In this document: piece after piece, positions 48,806 through 63,700 of the stretch
Position numbering within the stretch: the first letter of the stretch is position 1
Layout: the number at the start of each line of letters is the position of its first letter
Origin: Adineta steineri
Taxonomy: Eukaryota > Rotifera > Eurotatoria > Adinetida > Adinetidae
Reading direction: 5' to 3'
DNA length: 64,000 nt
Assembly: GCA_905250115.1 (NCBI GenBank)
Contig: CAJNOI010000022.1
Location: 434,001-498,000 of the forward strand
The notes under the pieces: model-generated
Database searches by the model: none
What the model saw: the letters and a program-made list of their open reading frames with translations, nothing else
Told to the model about the DNA's origin: nothing
Program-made: the position numbers and the translations under genes

Positions 48806-48882
48806 GCACCCCCGTATCCTGAATCACAGTTTTGTTAATTTCTTTTTTTTTCTTTTTTTATAATTTCATCATCTGGGGGTGC
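48806..48882. promoter_or_regulatory. CACCCCC hairpin upstream of the zinc transporter
   Basis: GCACCCCC (48806-48813) and GGGGGTGC (48875-48882) are inverted copies about 60 bp apart, and a third ACACCCCC follows at 48891. All lie 65-155 bp upstream of the transporter start, in otherwise AT-rich DNA. CACCC boxes are binding sites for Kruppel-like zinc-finger factors in animals, so a promoter role is plausible. A small inverted-repeat element is the alternative. Confidence 0.4.
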
Positions 48883-51714
48883 TGAAAAGTACACCCCCAA
48901 AATAAAAGTAATATTATTTTGTTGACAATACGTGATGATTTAAGATCAATACTTTTTCATATATTTTTGCTCTTATTAATGAAGAGAACTCATAAGTTCA
49001 TCTGGTGCGCAACTACATGTCTTCGTTAGTTGACTTCGAACAATAATTGACTAAAAGAAAATAAAAAAAAAGAAGAAACGTACATATGTCAATAAATCTT
49101 TAGAAATTACATATGAACACTAAAAGATACAACAGATCATTATTAAATATTAAAATGAAGATAAAAAATTTAATAATATATTACCTTCTGTTTTTTATTT
49201 CAATCTTAAGTTTATTCGAGAACATAAGAAAATTTCTCATAAACAGCACCCCTCTTTAATGTTTTATGGTTAGTTTATCGTTTAAGATATTCTCTTATTT
49301 TATGACTTCTGTTTTATGTTATTTTCTTTTTATTTATAATCGTAAAAGAATAAAATATATAAAGAGATTTTCAATAACATGATTGATAAATATGACGTCG
49401 TTGACTAAAGTTCTATATCGTAATTTCTATTTCTAAAAATACGCAAGACATCATATGATTAATCTATATTTACCTTACTCAATATTTATGTACTTAATAT
49501 TCTTGTCATTCTGTTTACTTATTCGTCTCGTATATGTATCGAAAAAAACACATGACAAGCGATACTATTTGCAAGAAAACTTGAAATGGATACCATATTA
49601 TTCGCTATTATAATTTTCAATTTGATTACAGGTGAAAAGAAGAAGTTCGTTCGGTAGATTCTATATAAAAATACGACATATCGTCTGAATCATTTTTATC
49701 TTTTATAGTAGAAAAAAAAAGAATTTATAATAATATATTAAATAGCTATGAATGATTCTACTTTATTTACTGATTTACAAGTAATTTATTTAAAAAATAT
49801 ACAGAAATTTTTAAAAATTTATGTTTCCTTTCGAGAAATATCATTGAAAGTATTGTAGACAGTAATCAGAACAATTTCTTTTGTCTTTGTAGACTAACAA
49901 TTAGTACATATTAAACTAACAAATAGATCTCGATATATATTGTTGCCAATTAAAATCAACATTGTATAAACTACAACCTTTAATATCATATTACTCACAC
50001 AAGATCAAATAACTTCACTTGAATATTTGCTATAGACTACATCTAAATAAATAACTTGAATAAAATAATAGAAGTTATAAGTCATAGATTACATGTATTA
50101 ATATTGATCATTAATACAACAAGTAGAAAGATTTAAAAATTCTATTCTTTTTCTTTTACAATAACTCTAAGAAAAACAATTGCCATCAGTGTTAAGTATA
50201 TATCATTTTATGTTTCATAAAAATTCGTTTGTAATTCTATATCAGGTTGTATTACACTTGAAAATATACCTTCGTTAAGTCGGATGTTCATAGTCATCAT
50301 TAAACGTGCTTATTCGCTTTATTCAAAGATCACACCATGCGGTCTATATACCTTTCGGATGAACATTCATGTAAATTACAACATAACGCTATTAATTTTA
50401 TTATTCTTACATATAGTGAAAACTCTCTGAAATTTACTTAAAAAACCTTGCTTACTTCGTTTTAGTCTTTATTAAAATTCTTCTACTATAATTTGTCGAT
50501 ACTTCTAATCATTAAAACAAGTGTTCAATGTTAGCAAGACACGTTTTGAAGTGTCTCTTTTATCAAAAACCTAAAAGCATTATAATTCTTTTTTTTTGTC
50601 TATATAAAAATCTGTTAATTTTATGATTAATTTCAATGGAATTTACTTCTTTTTCTTCTTTTCTTTTCTTCTTTTTTTTGTTATGAGTAGTTTTTGAAAT
50701 AAATTTTTATTTATTTTCAAGGCTAGATCGAAGTTGTATAGTTTTCATTTGAAAATTTCATTTCTTGCTCGAAGAAATCATTACTATTTCTCTTATGTTC
50801 TAATAGAATATATATATATATATAAGAAAAAAATTCTATTGAAATAGCTGAAAACTTAATAATAATTTTTTTTTACATTTTTCATAGAGAATAGAAAAAA
50901 ATATTTATATGAATGCTTTTAACTAGAATTTTCGTTTGCATTGTCAATGAATTATTTTTCTTCTTATATTATCATGGTTATGAATAAGCAAAAAAGTAAG
51001 CGAGAGAGAGAGAGAGAGATACAACATTTAAAATCCACATGCGTATACTTGAACTGTGAAGTGTTTTACTTTTGGTAGTTGCAGATGAAATGAAATAAAA
51101 ACGAAATTTTATACCACAAAGGTAAGTAGACATGTATAGATACAGACAGGAAATAGAACAAAAAAAATTTTTTATTATTTAATTTTCAAAATAGATCAAA
51201 GATTTAAATAGTTTTGTACTTAAAAGAAAGACATATGTTAGAATTGCTGACGACAATGAAAAATAAAATATGAGACGAAGATAGAAAGTTCAATAATAAT
51301 CTTTGATGTATTGTATATCATCATTTATATAAATATAATCAGTATAGATTTCATATTTCGACTAATGAAGAAGCCAAATCATAACCATGCTGTTTTAATT
51401 TTACACTCTACCTCAATGCACACATGCCCCCTTGAAAGTCAATCGTTGATTTTTTTTCTTCTTTAACTACTTATATAAAAAATCAGACATAACACAGAGA
51501 GTAAAGGAAAGTTGTTCATTTTTTCATCAATACACCTTGAATCGAAACGTTTGTGGTAAACAAAATAAATATGTGGTTAAACAACAGCTCTTTTCACTCT
51601 GTTGTTCTTTTTCACATACAGATGTTGTACATTTATATAAAATAGAGATGATCAAAAAAAAAACGTTTTGCTTTCATTTTTATTTTTAAAGATTAATAAT
51701 TCATTAGAACGAAT
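48883..51714. other. Intergenic region and nesprin 5' flank
   Basis: No gene seen. It lies between divergent genes (zinc transporter on minus, nesprin on plus). It contains a (GA)n microsatellite at 51002-51019 and long poly-pyrimidine tracts. The 5' untranslated exon(s) of the nesprin gene may lie here. Confidence 0.45.
51002..51019 (+). repeat. (GA)n microsatellite
   Basis: Nine GA units in a row, in the 5' flank of the nesprin-like gene. GA tracts are common promoter-proximal elements, but nothing here shows a function. Confidence 0.8.
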
Positions 51715-54700
51715 ATGAGCAGTCCAATTAGATCATGTTTATCACCAACTGCTTCTCGTTTATCACCTTATCTACCAAATACAACTGCTATTAGTCCTCG
51801 ATCACGTTCTGCTGGTAGTCAATTGGAAGACAGTATTACTTCACTTCAAAGTAAGATATATCAACTGTTTTTTTACTTCATCTTTTTGCAAAAAGAAAAA
51901 AAAAGAAGAAAACGAATGTTTGTGGTTGATTAGAGATATGTTCGACAGACGCGCGCATCTGTTCCATTGTTTCAAATAAAAAACCTTGTAATCATATCGA
52001 CGTTTTTCTTTTCTTCTTATTTGTTAAATAAAATATGTTGAAGAAAAAATTTAAAAAATCTTGCTGTACTGATCCAAGATCATATCATTGTCTTAACAGG
52101 CAAACATCACTTACTGGAAGTCTTATTTCGACTTCATTTCAACCAGGTTAATAACTGAATAAAGAAAAAGCGATGATTTTTTTTTATCCTAAATTTTACT
52201 TTCATTTTTTTTTTCTAATATTTTATTTTATTAGATGAACAAGAACGTATTCAAAAGAAGACATTTACAAATTGGGTTAATAGTTATTTATCATTACATG
52301 AACCACCATATCGTATCGAGGATTTATTCGAGGATTTTAACGATGGAACAAAACTTATTGCTTTAATCGAAACTCTTTCAGGACAAACATTAGTTAGTTT
52401 CGATGTAGCAAAAAATAAATAAACTTGAATAATAAAAATTTGATTATTTTAGCCAGTGGAAAGAGGCAACAAACGAGCTCACTGTCTTAGTAATGTAGAC
52501 AATGCATTAAAATATCTTGAAAGTCGAAAAGTAAACAAATAATAATATTGATTATATTTTTTTCTTTTTTTTTTCTTTTTCTAAAGATTAAACTAGTCAA
52601 TATACGTCCAATTGATGTAGTCGATGGAAAACCAATGCAGATTTTAGGTTTAATATGGATGTTAATTCTTCATTATCAGGTAAAATTTAAATGAGACACG
52701 TAATATGTATGTTTGTATAACATATGTATTGTTGATTGAAATTTAAACCTACTAAATAAATAGAATTAGAGAGTCAATTTTATCAAGTTCAGTCTATATA
52801 ACGTTTCATATTACAATGAATATAAGAATGTGTTAAACAGGAGTAAAGAAGTGTGGGATATTTCATCATACGTTTGAAAAAGAAATAAGTATAATCTGAG
52901 AGAGAGAGAAAGAATACTAAATATTATCTGGACCGTTGTTTTTCTGTTTTTAAAATATACCTCTAAATTTAGTCATATCTCGTATTGTCAGAAAGCTTCG
53001 CCTGTTGTGTGATTATTTACATAATGATATCCTATAAGAACAGTAAGAAGCCATATGGAACTATGTAGTACAAGATATTCATTAGATCTTACAATTCGAT
53101 TGTTTAGAAGAGTAAGAATAAGTTTAATTGTGTCCTCAAAGAACTATACAGGCAGTCGTTAATAACATCTTGTTTCAGGCAAAAAAATATATTTAGGTAA
53201 TCTCTTGACCTTCAATGATTACTTAAAAAGTTTGTTTCGTTTTTTACACCAAAACAACTGAGGAGAACAACCTTGATAATGAAATAAAAAAATAGTAAAA
53301 TGTGCTTGATGATCGATTGATTAAGTAAATGAAATTCGAATATTATTAAATAAGAAGTAGAGAATCGAAGTTTATTTTTTCTTGATTATAAAGAAGAAAG
53401 AAAGTCCTTCGATCTTGATCGATTTTCAAAGTGAATATGAAGTATCTTCAAAGTGAAACTATTATTATTTATTTTATTCTAATAAAGATAAAACTAATAA
53501 TTTCTTTCGTTATAATCTGATTTATTTTGAAAGCAATTGTCATTGATTCTGAAGTGGATTTCTGTATGAAATCAAAATAAAACTCTTGTTCACAGACACA
53601 CGTTGTTAAGGCCATTGAAAATTAATAAAATATGTTTAATTTTATAGATTGAAGATTCAAATATGTTGGATGATAATTCGAAGGAAAATCGTGGAAAACC
53701 AAAAGAACATCTTCTTGAATGGGTTCGAAAAAAAACAGGGTATGTTGGATTTAATCTATTTTAGTGAAGAATTATCATTATTTTTATGAATATTTTACTA
53801 AATAATCAAATTTAGATATTATTCATTAGCTGAAAAACATCGGTGAGATATGCATGAGCATGTTATATTCATTAGAGATACTTCTTCTTTTTCTATTTGA
53901 AACATATCTATTGTTCAATATTTCTAAAAAAGCTCTTTCTTTTTTCTTTATTAGACAAGCTGATAGTTTAGATGTACGAGATTTTACATCAAGTTGGCGT
54001 GATGGTCTTGCTTTCAATGCATTAGTTCATGGAATTCGTCCTGATTTAGTTGATTTAAATTATGTTGAACAACTCGATGTTCGAGACAGATTAGAAAATG
54101 CATTTACTGTTGCTCAAGAACATCTTGGTGTACCACGTTTAATGGATGCTGAAGGTTTGTTCATAGAAAAGAAAACATAATTTTTAATATTATCGAATGA
54201 ATATTTTTTCTACATAGATGTGGATGTAAATAAACCGGATGAAAAATCAATTATGACCTATGTCGGTCAATTCTCTCGTCGATTTCCTGATGTGGTAAGA
54301 GAGCATATACATCATATATGTTCAGTTTTTAATTTCTTTTCGCGTTCTTCATATTCAGCCATTTGGTTCAATAAATAAAGAACATGGTGAACTTCTTCGA
54401 TGGTTAGTAGACACTCGACAACGTCTAATGCTTGTTATTGAAGCACCCATCATCGACATTCGAGCTGAATACAAGGTAACTATTGATTTGATGTTTGTCT
54501 TTTTTATTTTATTAATCAAAAAACGAATGTGTGATGTAATAATAAATGAAAAGAGTTATTTAACATTAAACATTTATAAAAAATATTTCTTTATATACGT
54601 CTATATACAGGAATATATTAAAGAATTAAAAGAATTTATTGAAAAACAAAAGCAATGGAAAACATTCGAACGTAAAGAATCGAAATCTTCACATTTTCCC

Positions 54701-57700
54701 GGTGAAAAATTACAAGAATTAGAAGATTTATTTAGTGATATTACATTAAGGTAAATGATATTTGAAATAATTATTATAGAAAATTTATTTATGTTATTTT
54801 TTTTTTCTCAAGAATGGATCGATGGAGACATAAATTAGATACAAATCTTCCAGGTGAATTAAAACAAATAGCTGATTGGATTAATACAGCTGAAGAAGTT
54901 TTAACAAGAGGTATGAATTTTGAACCATTACAATTATCAGCAGAAGAAAATATTCAACGTTTTAATCAACTGAATCAAGAATATACTGTAAATATTTTAT
55001 TTTGAAGAAGAAAAACCAAAATTATTAAATATTTTCTTTTTTTAATAAAGGCAATTTTTAATGAGAAAGATAATATTGTAACAATGTTTCAACATGTTAA
55101 ACGTGACCAATCAATTGTCGATAGAGACATTGCATTTGAACATTTAACAAATTTAAATGAACGTCTTAATACAATATTGAATACTTATGAAGAATATGAA
55201 TGTTATTTAGATTTTGAAGGCATTTATTGGAAAACACAAATATTATTTAGTCAATTAAAAACTTTTACGACAAAATTAAATCAAAAACAAGGAGATTTAA
55301 ATCAAACAGAAATATTATATAATGAATATAAAGTGAGATATTTTTCAGAATACTTTAAAAAAACGAATTTTGGAATTTTTAGCAAAAAATGTATGAAGAA
55401 AAACTTCTTACAAATATTGAAAATCTTTCAAATGAATTAACTCGTAAAGCACAAACTTATAGTCAATTAAAAAACAAAGGTTTGATTTTATATATGATTT
55501 CTATAAATACATAATTACTTTTTCTTGTTCTTTTTTTTTTGTTATATAAAAAGATGAGGAAAAATCAAAAGAATATAATAAATATTGTGATGATATTCGT
55601 AAAACAATTAAAAGTGGTACTATTGATCTTAAATCAAAAGAACATTTGTTACAAGAAACAATAAATAATTGGAAAATCTTTCATAGTTCATATGATTCAT
55701 TAGAAAAATGGTTAAATGATGGTGAAGCTATTCTTGGAGGAACATCTGATGAAAAATTGGTAAGTATACAAATGACTTTATCCTTGAAACAAAATAGGTC
55801 AATAAATTGCTTTTATGACAATTTGTATTTTTTATAAGTAAGGCTTCAGATAATAAATAGAAAGAGAAGAAAAGAAATAAATTGTTGATACATAGTTGTT
55901 ATTTATTTTTATTATTATATGCATTGTCGCATTTTATTTTACGGATAATGATGTTGAAAAAAAAAGAAGCGATTTTTCTGAAATTACATGAATAAAAATT
56001 GATATTTTAGAAATATTTAAGATAACGAAACAGTTTAGCGACTAAACATGTCTTTTCAATACGAAGGTGACATCATAAGTAAAAACTTTCAAGTTAAATT
56101 TTCAATTAATATTCTTCTGTTGAAAAATGTATGTTGCAGAGTATCTGTAAAAGATCTAAGTTTTAAAAGCCATGATAAATATAAAATATTGAACATCAAA
56201 TAATAGAACAGTACATTATTAGTCTTATTTTTTTTTTGTATTTATTCTATAGAATTATTTTGCTAATACTGAACATTGGTCACAAATTCATGAAAAATTA
56301 TATTTAGCAATTGAATATTTAATAACAGTATGTAATGATGAATATGCTCGATTTCTACAGAATAAATTATTATATATTAATCGGCGATGGAAAGAAGTTA
56401 CTGAATCAGTTCATCAATTTAAACATGATGAATCTATAAAGAAGAAACGTGATGAATTTTATGCTGGTCGTGCTAAATTATTAGATACATTAGAGAAAAT
56501 TGAAAGAGAAATGCAAGATCATCTACTATGTACAGTAAAAGCACTTAAAGCACAAGAAAATCGTCTTTATGTAATGAATATAATTTATGAAATAATATTT
56601 ATATTTTAAAAAATAAAATCTTTTTAGGATGCGCAAGCTGAATTAGATATGTTTAATCAAACTGTTCAAGTTCTTTCAAAATTAAGTCAAACAATAGCAC
56701 GTGAAAGTGGAGAATCAAATGCTTCAAATGAAATGAATTCACTTTTACAAATATGTTTCGATAAATTACAACATGTTAAAGAATATTTACCAAATATATT
56801 AAAACGAAATAAAATTTTACTTGGATATTTACAAAAATTTGATGATGGTTTACAAAAATGTCAACAATGGTTTATTGAATCTAAACAAGTTATTAGTAAA
56901 TATACATTACAAGTACCTGTAAAACGTATTGAAGATTTTCTTGAACAACATCGAGTAAGATTTTTGTTTTGTTCAGTTATGATTATTTACAATTATGTCT
57001 AATAGAATTTTTTTGCTGATATGGAATATTATCAATCATTATTGGATAGTAAAGCTAAATTAATAACAACAATGAAAAAATCAACAGAAAATTCTGTAGC
57101 AGTAAATTTCACACCTATTGATGAACAATATAGACAATTAGCTGATACATTTGAAGTATAATATTCTAAAGAAAATATTCCTTCTCTTAGTCTTTTTTTT
57201 CTGTTTCTAATTCTTAGCAAATTCGTCAACAAACATCCTATTGGGAAAAACAATTCACTCAACATTCACAATTATGGAAAGATTTTCATCAACGTTTAAA
57301 ACATCTTGAAGAATGGATTGATCAAGCACAAGATATAGTTACAGAAAAACATGAGGATTATACATATTTAATACAAAAACATAAGAATTTTTTTCAAACA
57401 GTTGATGATGAAATTCTTCATGGTTTTATTAAATCAGGTAGAGAACTATCACATATACGTGAAGAAAATGAACAAAAAGAAATACAATTTTTAATGGATA
57501 CACTTGAATCAAGATGGAATACAATTGTTTGTCATGCTCCAATACGTTTATTACGTTTACAATATGGACGTTTAGAAAGTATAATTATTAAAGAATTAAA
57601 ACAAGCTGAAGATGAACTTAATGAAGAACTTAAACAATTAGAAAAACAACTTGATACAGCTGAAATTTTACGACGTCATAATGAACGTTTTCAATTAAAT

Positions 57701-60700
57701 AATTTTCTACCAACAATGGAAGGACATATTAGAAATTTACATGCATTTGCAAATGATATTCGTTTAAATGATAAAAAAACAAGTTCAAAGCAAGATATTG
57801 ATCATATTGAGGAACGTACAACGAAATTAAATGATTATTGGACACGTATGCAAGCAAGAATTGATAATGTTAAAAGAAAAATTCAAACAATACCGAAACA
57901 ACGACAAGAATTTGAAGAAAAGTATATTCTTTTTTTTTAATCAAATAATAATTTAAAAACTAAAATTATTATATTTAGATTTCAACTAGTTGAAACATGG
58001 ATAGATGGTATTGAACGATTAATGAATGATACACAAAATGTTGATGCTTCATTTGAACAATATAAAACCATTGTTAATAAATTTAAGGTTCGAAAATTTT
58101 ACTAAGACTATTAACAGAGTGTGAGTACGGATAAAGATGGTTATAGAGAATAGATAGAATAGCCACATCCTCAAGATACTCTTGTCTTCTGCAAAACCGA
58201 TTTGAATGTATTTTATCTGAATGATAATTGCATTTATTTTTTAGACTGCCATTGAACATATTGATACAGTTTCTCATGATGTTAGAGTTTTATCATCTCT
58301 CATAAATGAATTAATCGAAGAACAAGCAACCGATGATCCATCTCATTATCGTCAACGTTTTAATACGCTTCATGCACGTTATAAACAAATACTTTCTTCG
58401 ATTGATGAAACATCACAACGTTGTACTATAATTATACCAGCAAAATTAATTCATGAAAATAGTCAACAATTAACGAATTCATTAACAACTATATCTAATG
58501 CACCAATAAATTTTCGTGATTTACCTGATGTTCGTACAGCTGTACAAGGTCAAATAAAAGTTTGTGAAATTTTAGAAAGTTTTTCACAACAAATAACTGA
58601 CCTGATTACACAAGCAAATGAATTATCAAAACAACCAATGGCACCTAAATATGTTCAACAAGATGTACAAAATTTACAAAAATTGTATCATGAAAAAGTT
58701 CAATCAGCACATGACTTTTTAGAAAAACTTAAAGTAATTAAAAACAACAACAAAAAAATAACATTGAAATAATTTGAAATTTTCTTTATTTCTAGCGTAT
58801 ATTAGAACTTTGGGAACGTTTCGATGCAAATAAACGTCGTTATCAACAGCAAACTGAACGATTAAATGCTGAACTTTCACAAATAAATTCAAATCGAAAT
58901 TCTATTGCATCATTTGAACATGAAATTGAGAATTGCAAAGTAAGCAGAAAATAACAAAAGAATCATTAAGATTTGATTTTTTCTCTCTCTTAAATTATTT
59001 TCTAGCGTCTTCATGCGGCATATATTGATATAAAAAAAATTCTTGATGAAAATGCTCAATATCTTCAAATATTAACATCAAATAATTTATTACCATACGA
59101 AAATATTCAAAAACTTAAAAATGAATATGATAATATGGTTGAAGAATTAATTGAAAAATCTCGATTAGCTAGTGAATTATTACAAGATTTAATACATGAT
59201 AATGAGAAATGGATACATTTTAATGATGAATTAAAACGTTTAGAAATTTTATTTAGAGAAATTGGATCAATGTTTGATGCAAATATGTTTGGAGAACGGC
59301 CACTAGAAGAAAAACAACAAATCTTAGAAGTAAGGCTCCTTTATACCTACTTTTTGACGTACCATGCACGTCATTGACATTGTATGTACGAGCACTCATC
59401 CTATTCCGTAATGCTGGACATTGCGGGAATAGTCTTGCATGTGGAATCCGTTCCGTCTAATTCTAAGAGTTAGATCAATGTCGAAGAGATCGCCTATATC
59501 TTTTGATGATTGAGTACCTGCAATGTTCAACATTGCAGAATAGGATGTATTTTCGCCCATACGAGTATTGCTGAAAACATCTTCGATAACCTTGAATAGT
59601 TACTAATCAATCTATTGATTAATATTTTTTTTATTTTTATTAGCGTATACGTGCTGAACTCGGTGAACATTTACATTCATTATCAGCTTTACATTCAGAT
59701 GGTTTAAATCTTGAATCCCTTCAATTTCGTCCAAAAGATTTACCACATGCATTAAATCGTCTAGCACAATTATGTACATTAGCTGATACAACATCTACAA
59801 AAGTCAATCGAGAAGAAGAACAATTAGCTGAATGCCGAACACATGTTCAAGCAGCACAACGTTATATGGATCAATTACTACCATGGATTGAACAAGCAGA
59901 AAATTATCTTACAAAACGTCTTGATCAAATTGGTGCTTTAAATTTAGGTGAAGCTAAACAATTACATGATAAACATAAAGTAATATATATATAATATATA
60001 CATATAAATTCCCTATTTAATCTTTTATTATTTTCGAAGGATTTTCTTGAAGAACGTCGTCGTATGTTATCTCTATATAATAATTTAATAAATGAAGAAC
60101 ATAATATGCATGATCAATTTGAAGTAAAATCTACAATAAAATCTTTATCAACACGTTGGAATGAAATAATTCGAAGATCTGATGAATTAACTCCAAAATA
60201 TGATAAACAATATTCTTCATGGTTATTATTTGAATCCGAATTAAACTCATTTCGTGATCAAATTCTATTAGAACTTGAACAACGTGTTAATAAAATTAAT
60301 TCAACTGATATTAATAAATTATTTGATGTTAATAATTTACTTAATGAACTTCGAGTAATTGAAATATTTTTTTATTTAAAATAAAAAACAAAAGAAATCT
60401 TTATTTTTAAGGCATTAGATGAAAATATTCATAATCATACATCAAATTATAATCGATTTCATAAACAATTAAATGAATTAAGACAATATAGTTCAGTAGA
60501 AGGTCAACGAATTCTTCATGAAGAACAAATGTCAATTGAAACTCGTTGGCATGAAATTAATCGATTAACAACTGATAAAGTAAAAACAAAAACAAGAAGG
60601 ATAATTATCTCTTAAATAATTTTATTTTTATTTTTAGTTACGTGAATGTGAACGTTTATATGAATCACGTAAATCTTTTCTTAATCGTTTTGAAATATTC

Positions 60701-63700
60701 GAACGTAGTATTCATGATATTGCTGAACAAATTGAAAATAATGCCCAGATTCAAACATCAACATGGAGCCAAACATTTCAACGATTACAACAATTAGAAA
60801 AACAATTTCAAAAAATTCAACCAATAGTTTCTGGAATAGAAGAAGAATTAATTGAATTTGAACATTCTGGTGTTTCAAAAATTGATTTACAACCTATGAA
60901 AAATACATTTGAAACTTATCGACAACGATTAAATAAGTAAAAAATAGATACGAAGTTTTTTTTGTGATAATTAAAAAATATTTTGTTTATTTAGTTACGA
61001 AACTATTTTACAAAAACGTCTTGGATTATTAAAACATTATGATGATCATACAAAATATTCATCAGATATTCGTCTAAAATTACAACAAATTAATGATGAA
61101 CTTCAACAAAATCAACATATGAAAATAGATGATATTGATTTAATAAAATCTCAACTTGAACATTTTGTTGATGATTTACATACTGTACAATCTGATAGTA
61201 CTATACTTGATCATTTAATGGAAGAAAGTAATACAACAATAATTGATTCAGCATCAAATAGACATATTTATTTTGCTATTGAATGTCGAACAATACAAAA
61301 TCTTGTTGATACAATTGATAATAAAGTATGTTTAATATTTTCAAAATTCTTAAACACCATCTGATATTGTTAAATTCGGATACTAATTCACCTATTTACA
61401 TTGGTATATTCATTAGATTCTGATATAGGAGGGGGAGACATTAAGCCTGGTAGACTCGATTTAATGGAGTTTTTTTTATTATTGTCTAGTTTCCGTGCTC
61501 TGATAGATGTTGCATTGTTACAAGATTAGTGTACATCTTCTCTACTATTAGTATCGAGTTGTTTGTTTTTCAAAGTTACAGACAAAAGACAAATCATAGT
61601 CTAAATATAGAGAAAGAAAAATTAGGTCTACGAGATTAAACGATTAACTGTATTCGCTATCCGGAGTGATGCATTGGCAATATTGAGCCTGTCCTAGAGT
61701 GAAATTGTTCCGTTGCCTATAAATTCATCTTAGAGTTTCTAAGTTCGTATTGTGTTTAAAGTAAGAAAGATGAATATCGAAACTTTGTTTTTGAAATATA
61801 AAAATTAAGAGAAATATTTTTTGCATTTATCTTTTATAGCTTGCTCAACGTCGTATTCAAGCTCAAGAACTGGATCGATTACTAGAAGATTTTACTCAAA
61901 CTCATGATAATTTACTTGATCGTATAAATGCTATTAATAATAATTTTCGTTCAGCTAATTTGGCTGGCTATTCTATACGTGATATTGAAGATTTAATGGT
62001 TGTTATTAAGGTACACGAGATAAATTGATTCTTTATATCGAATTTCATGTTAAAATGAAAGTTTTTATTAATTATCTGAACATTCTATGTCCTTTGCATG
62101 TGTACATATATTCTCAATATTATTCACATATGTAATACTATCGAAAATATAACACAAACCTATTACTTGCTACATCTTTTTTATATTTTTATTTCTACTA
62201 ATTCATATCTGATTATCTTGCAATACACTCTTCTTCTAAGCTTTTGTTTAATATACTAACACAAGATCAACTACGGACAATGTTCATTCGTACTGAAATG
62301 GTTTTAAGCAAACGTTAAAAATGATATGATGAAACTATCAGAATATTGAAATTGTTTTGAATTACAAGTATAGAAGAAACAAACAAAGTAAGTATTATTA
62401 TGCGATGATTTTATTCTATAGAAACATATTAAGTATGAAAATACTACACAAAATTTAGAAAAATGATCAGAGATATTACAAGGAAAAGTCTTCACAATAT
62501 TCTGCAATACTCGAAGTCGAATGTAGGCTCCTGTATCTCGGAACTTTGAATTTGAGTTTGAGTTCACTATACATCTCCCAATACTATCTAAATTATTTTC
62601 TATATTTAGTTTTATCGCTAATGCTAATCTTTTTTTCTTTGCTATTTTAGAAACTAATAAATCGATTTTATAAGAGATATTACATAGGCTTTAGCTTGCT
62701 TTTAAAACTGTATATTCATACTAATCACATGCTTATAGTAAAATTTCTACGTCTAATCATATTTCTGCACATTGTACACATGATCAACGGACAAAGAATG
62801 ATATAATTCGAACATCGATGATTATATTCAATAATTTTTTTAATATTTTCAATATTTAGACTCTCAATCGAGAGGTTCAAGGTGAAGATGCACATTTCCA
62901 TGCATTACGTAATAAATATAAAACTCTATCATCAGATTTTACTGTCCATGAACGACAACAATCAGAAACAGTTTTAAATAAAATTGAAGTATATTATTTT
63001 CTATTTTTATTTCTTAATAATGAATTATCATATATGTATATTAAGGTTGAATTAGAACAATTACAACAACAAATAGAAAAACGTCAAGAACATTTAACAA
63101 CATTAATTCATCAATGTCAAGAATTAGATCAGATAACTGAACGTTTTATTACTTGGTATGATGATAAACAACGTTTGATATCTTCAGATCTAACAATTCC
63201 ATTGAAAACAAATGAAATCGAACGAGTACAAAAGAAATATAGTGTATAATAATTAATATCTTTTTCTTATAAAAAATATCAACTGATTTTTGTTTTTTTC
63301 TGGTTAGGATACATTAGTTGAAATAAAACAACAACGAGCTTCTCTTGATCGTATTATTAGTTTAAATGAAGAAATAAAACAAGGTTATTATTATGAAGAT
63401 CAACATGACTATAATTATCATACAGATGGTTCGTTGTTTGAAAAAAAACTATAATTTTTTATTTAACTTGAAATTTTCTTAGATTTACTTCGTAAATTAA
63501 CTCATTTGGAAGAAATATATAATGAACATTATCAACAATTACAAAATGCAAATGAAGAACGACGAGATTATGATCGTATTACAAATAAACTTAATGAATG
63601 GATTAAAAGTACAGAACAACAAGTTAAAGATCCATTTACAAATGATCTTCAACAATCAGTTAATATTCTTAAAGATAAATCGAAAACTATACAAGTAAGA

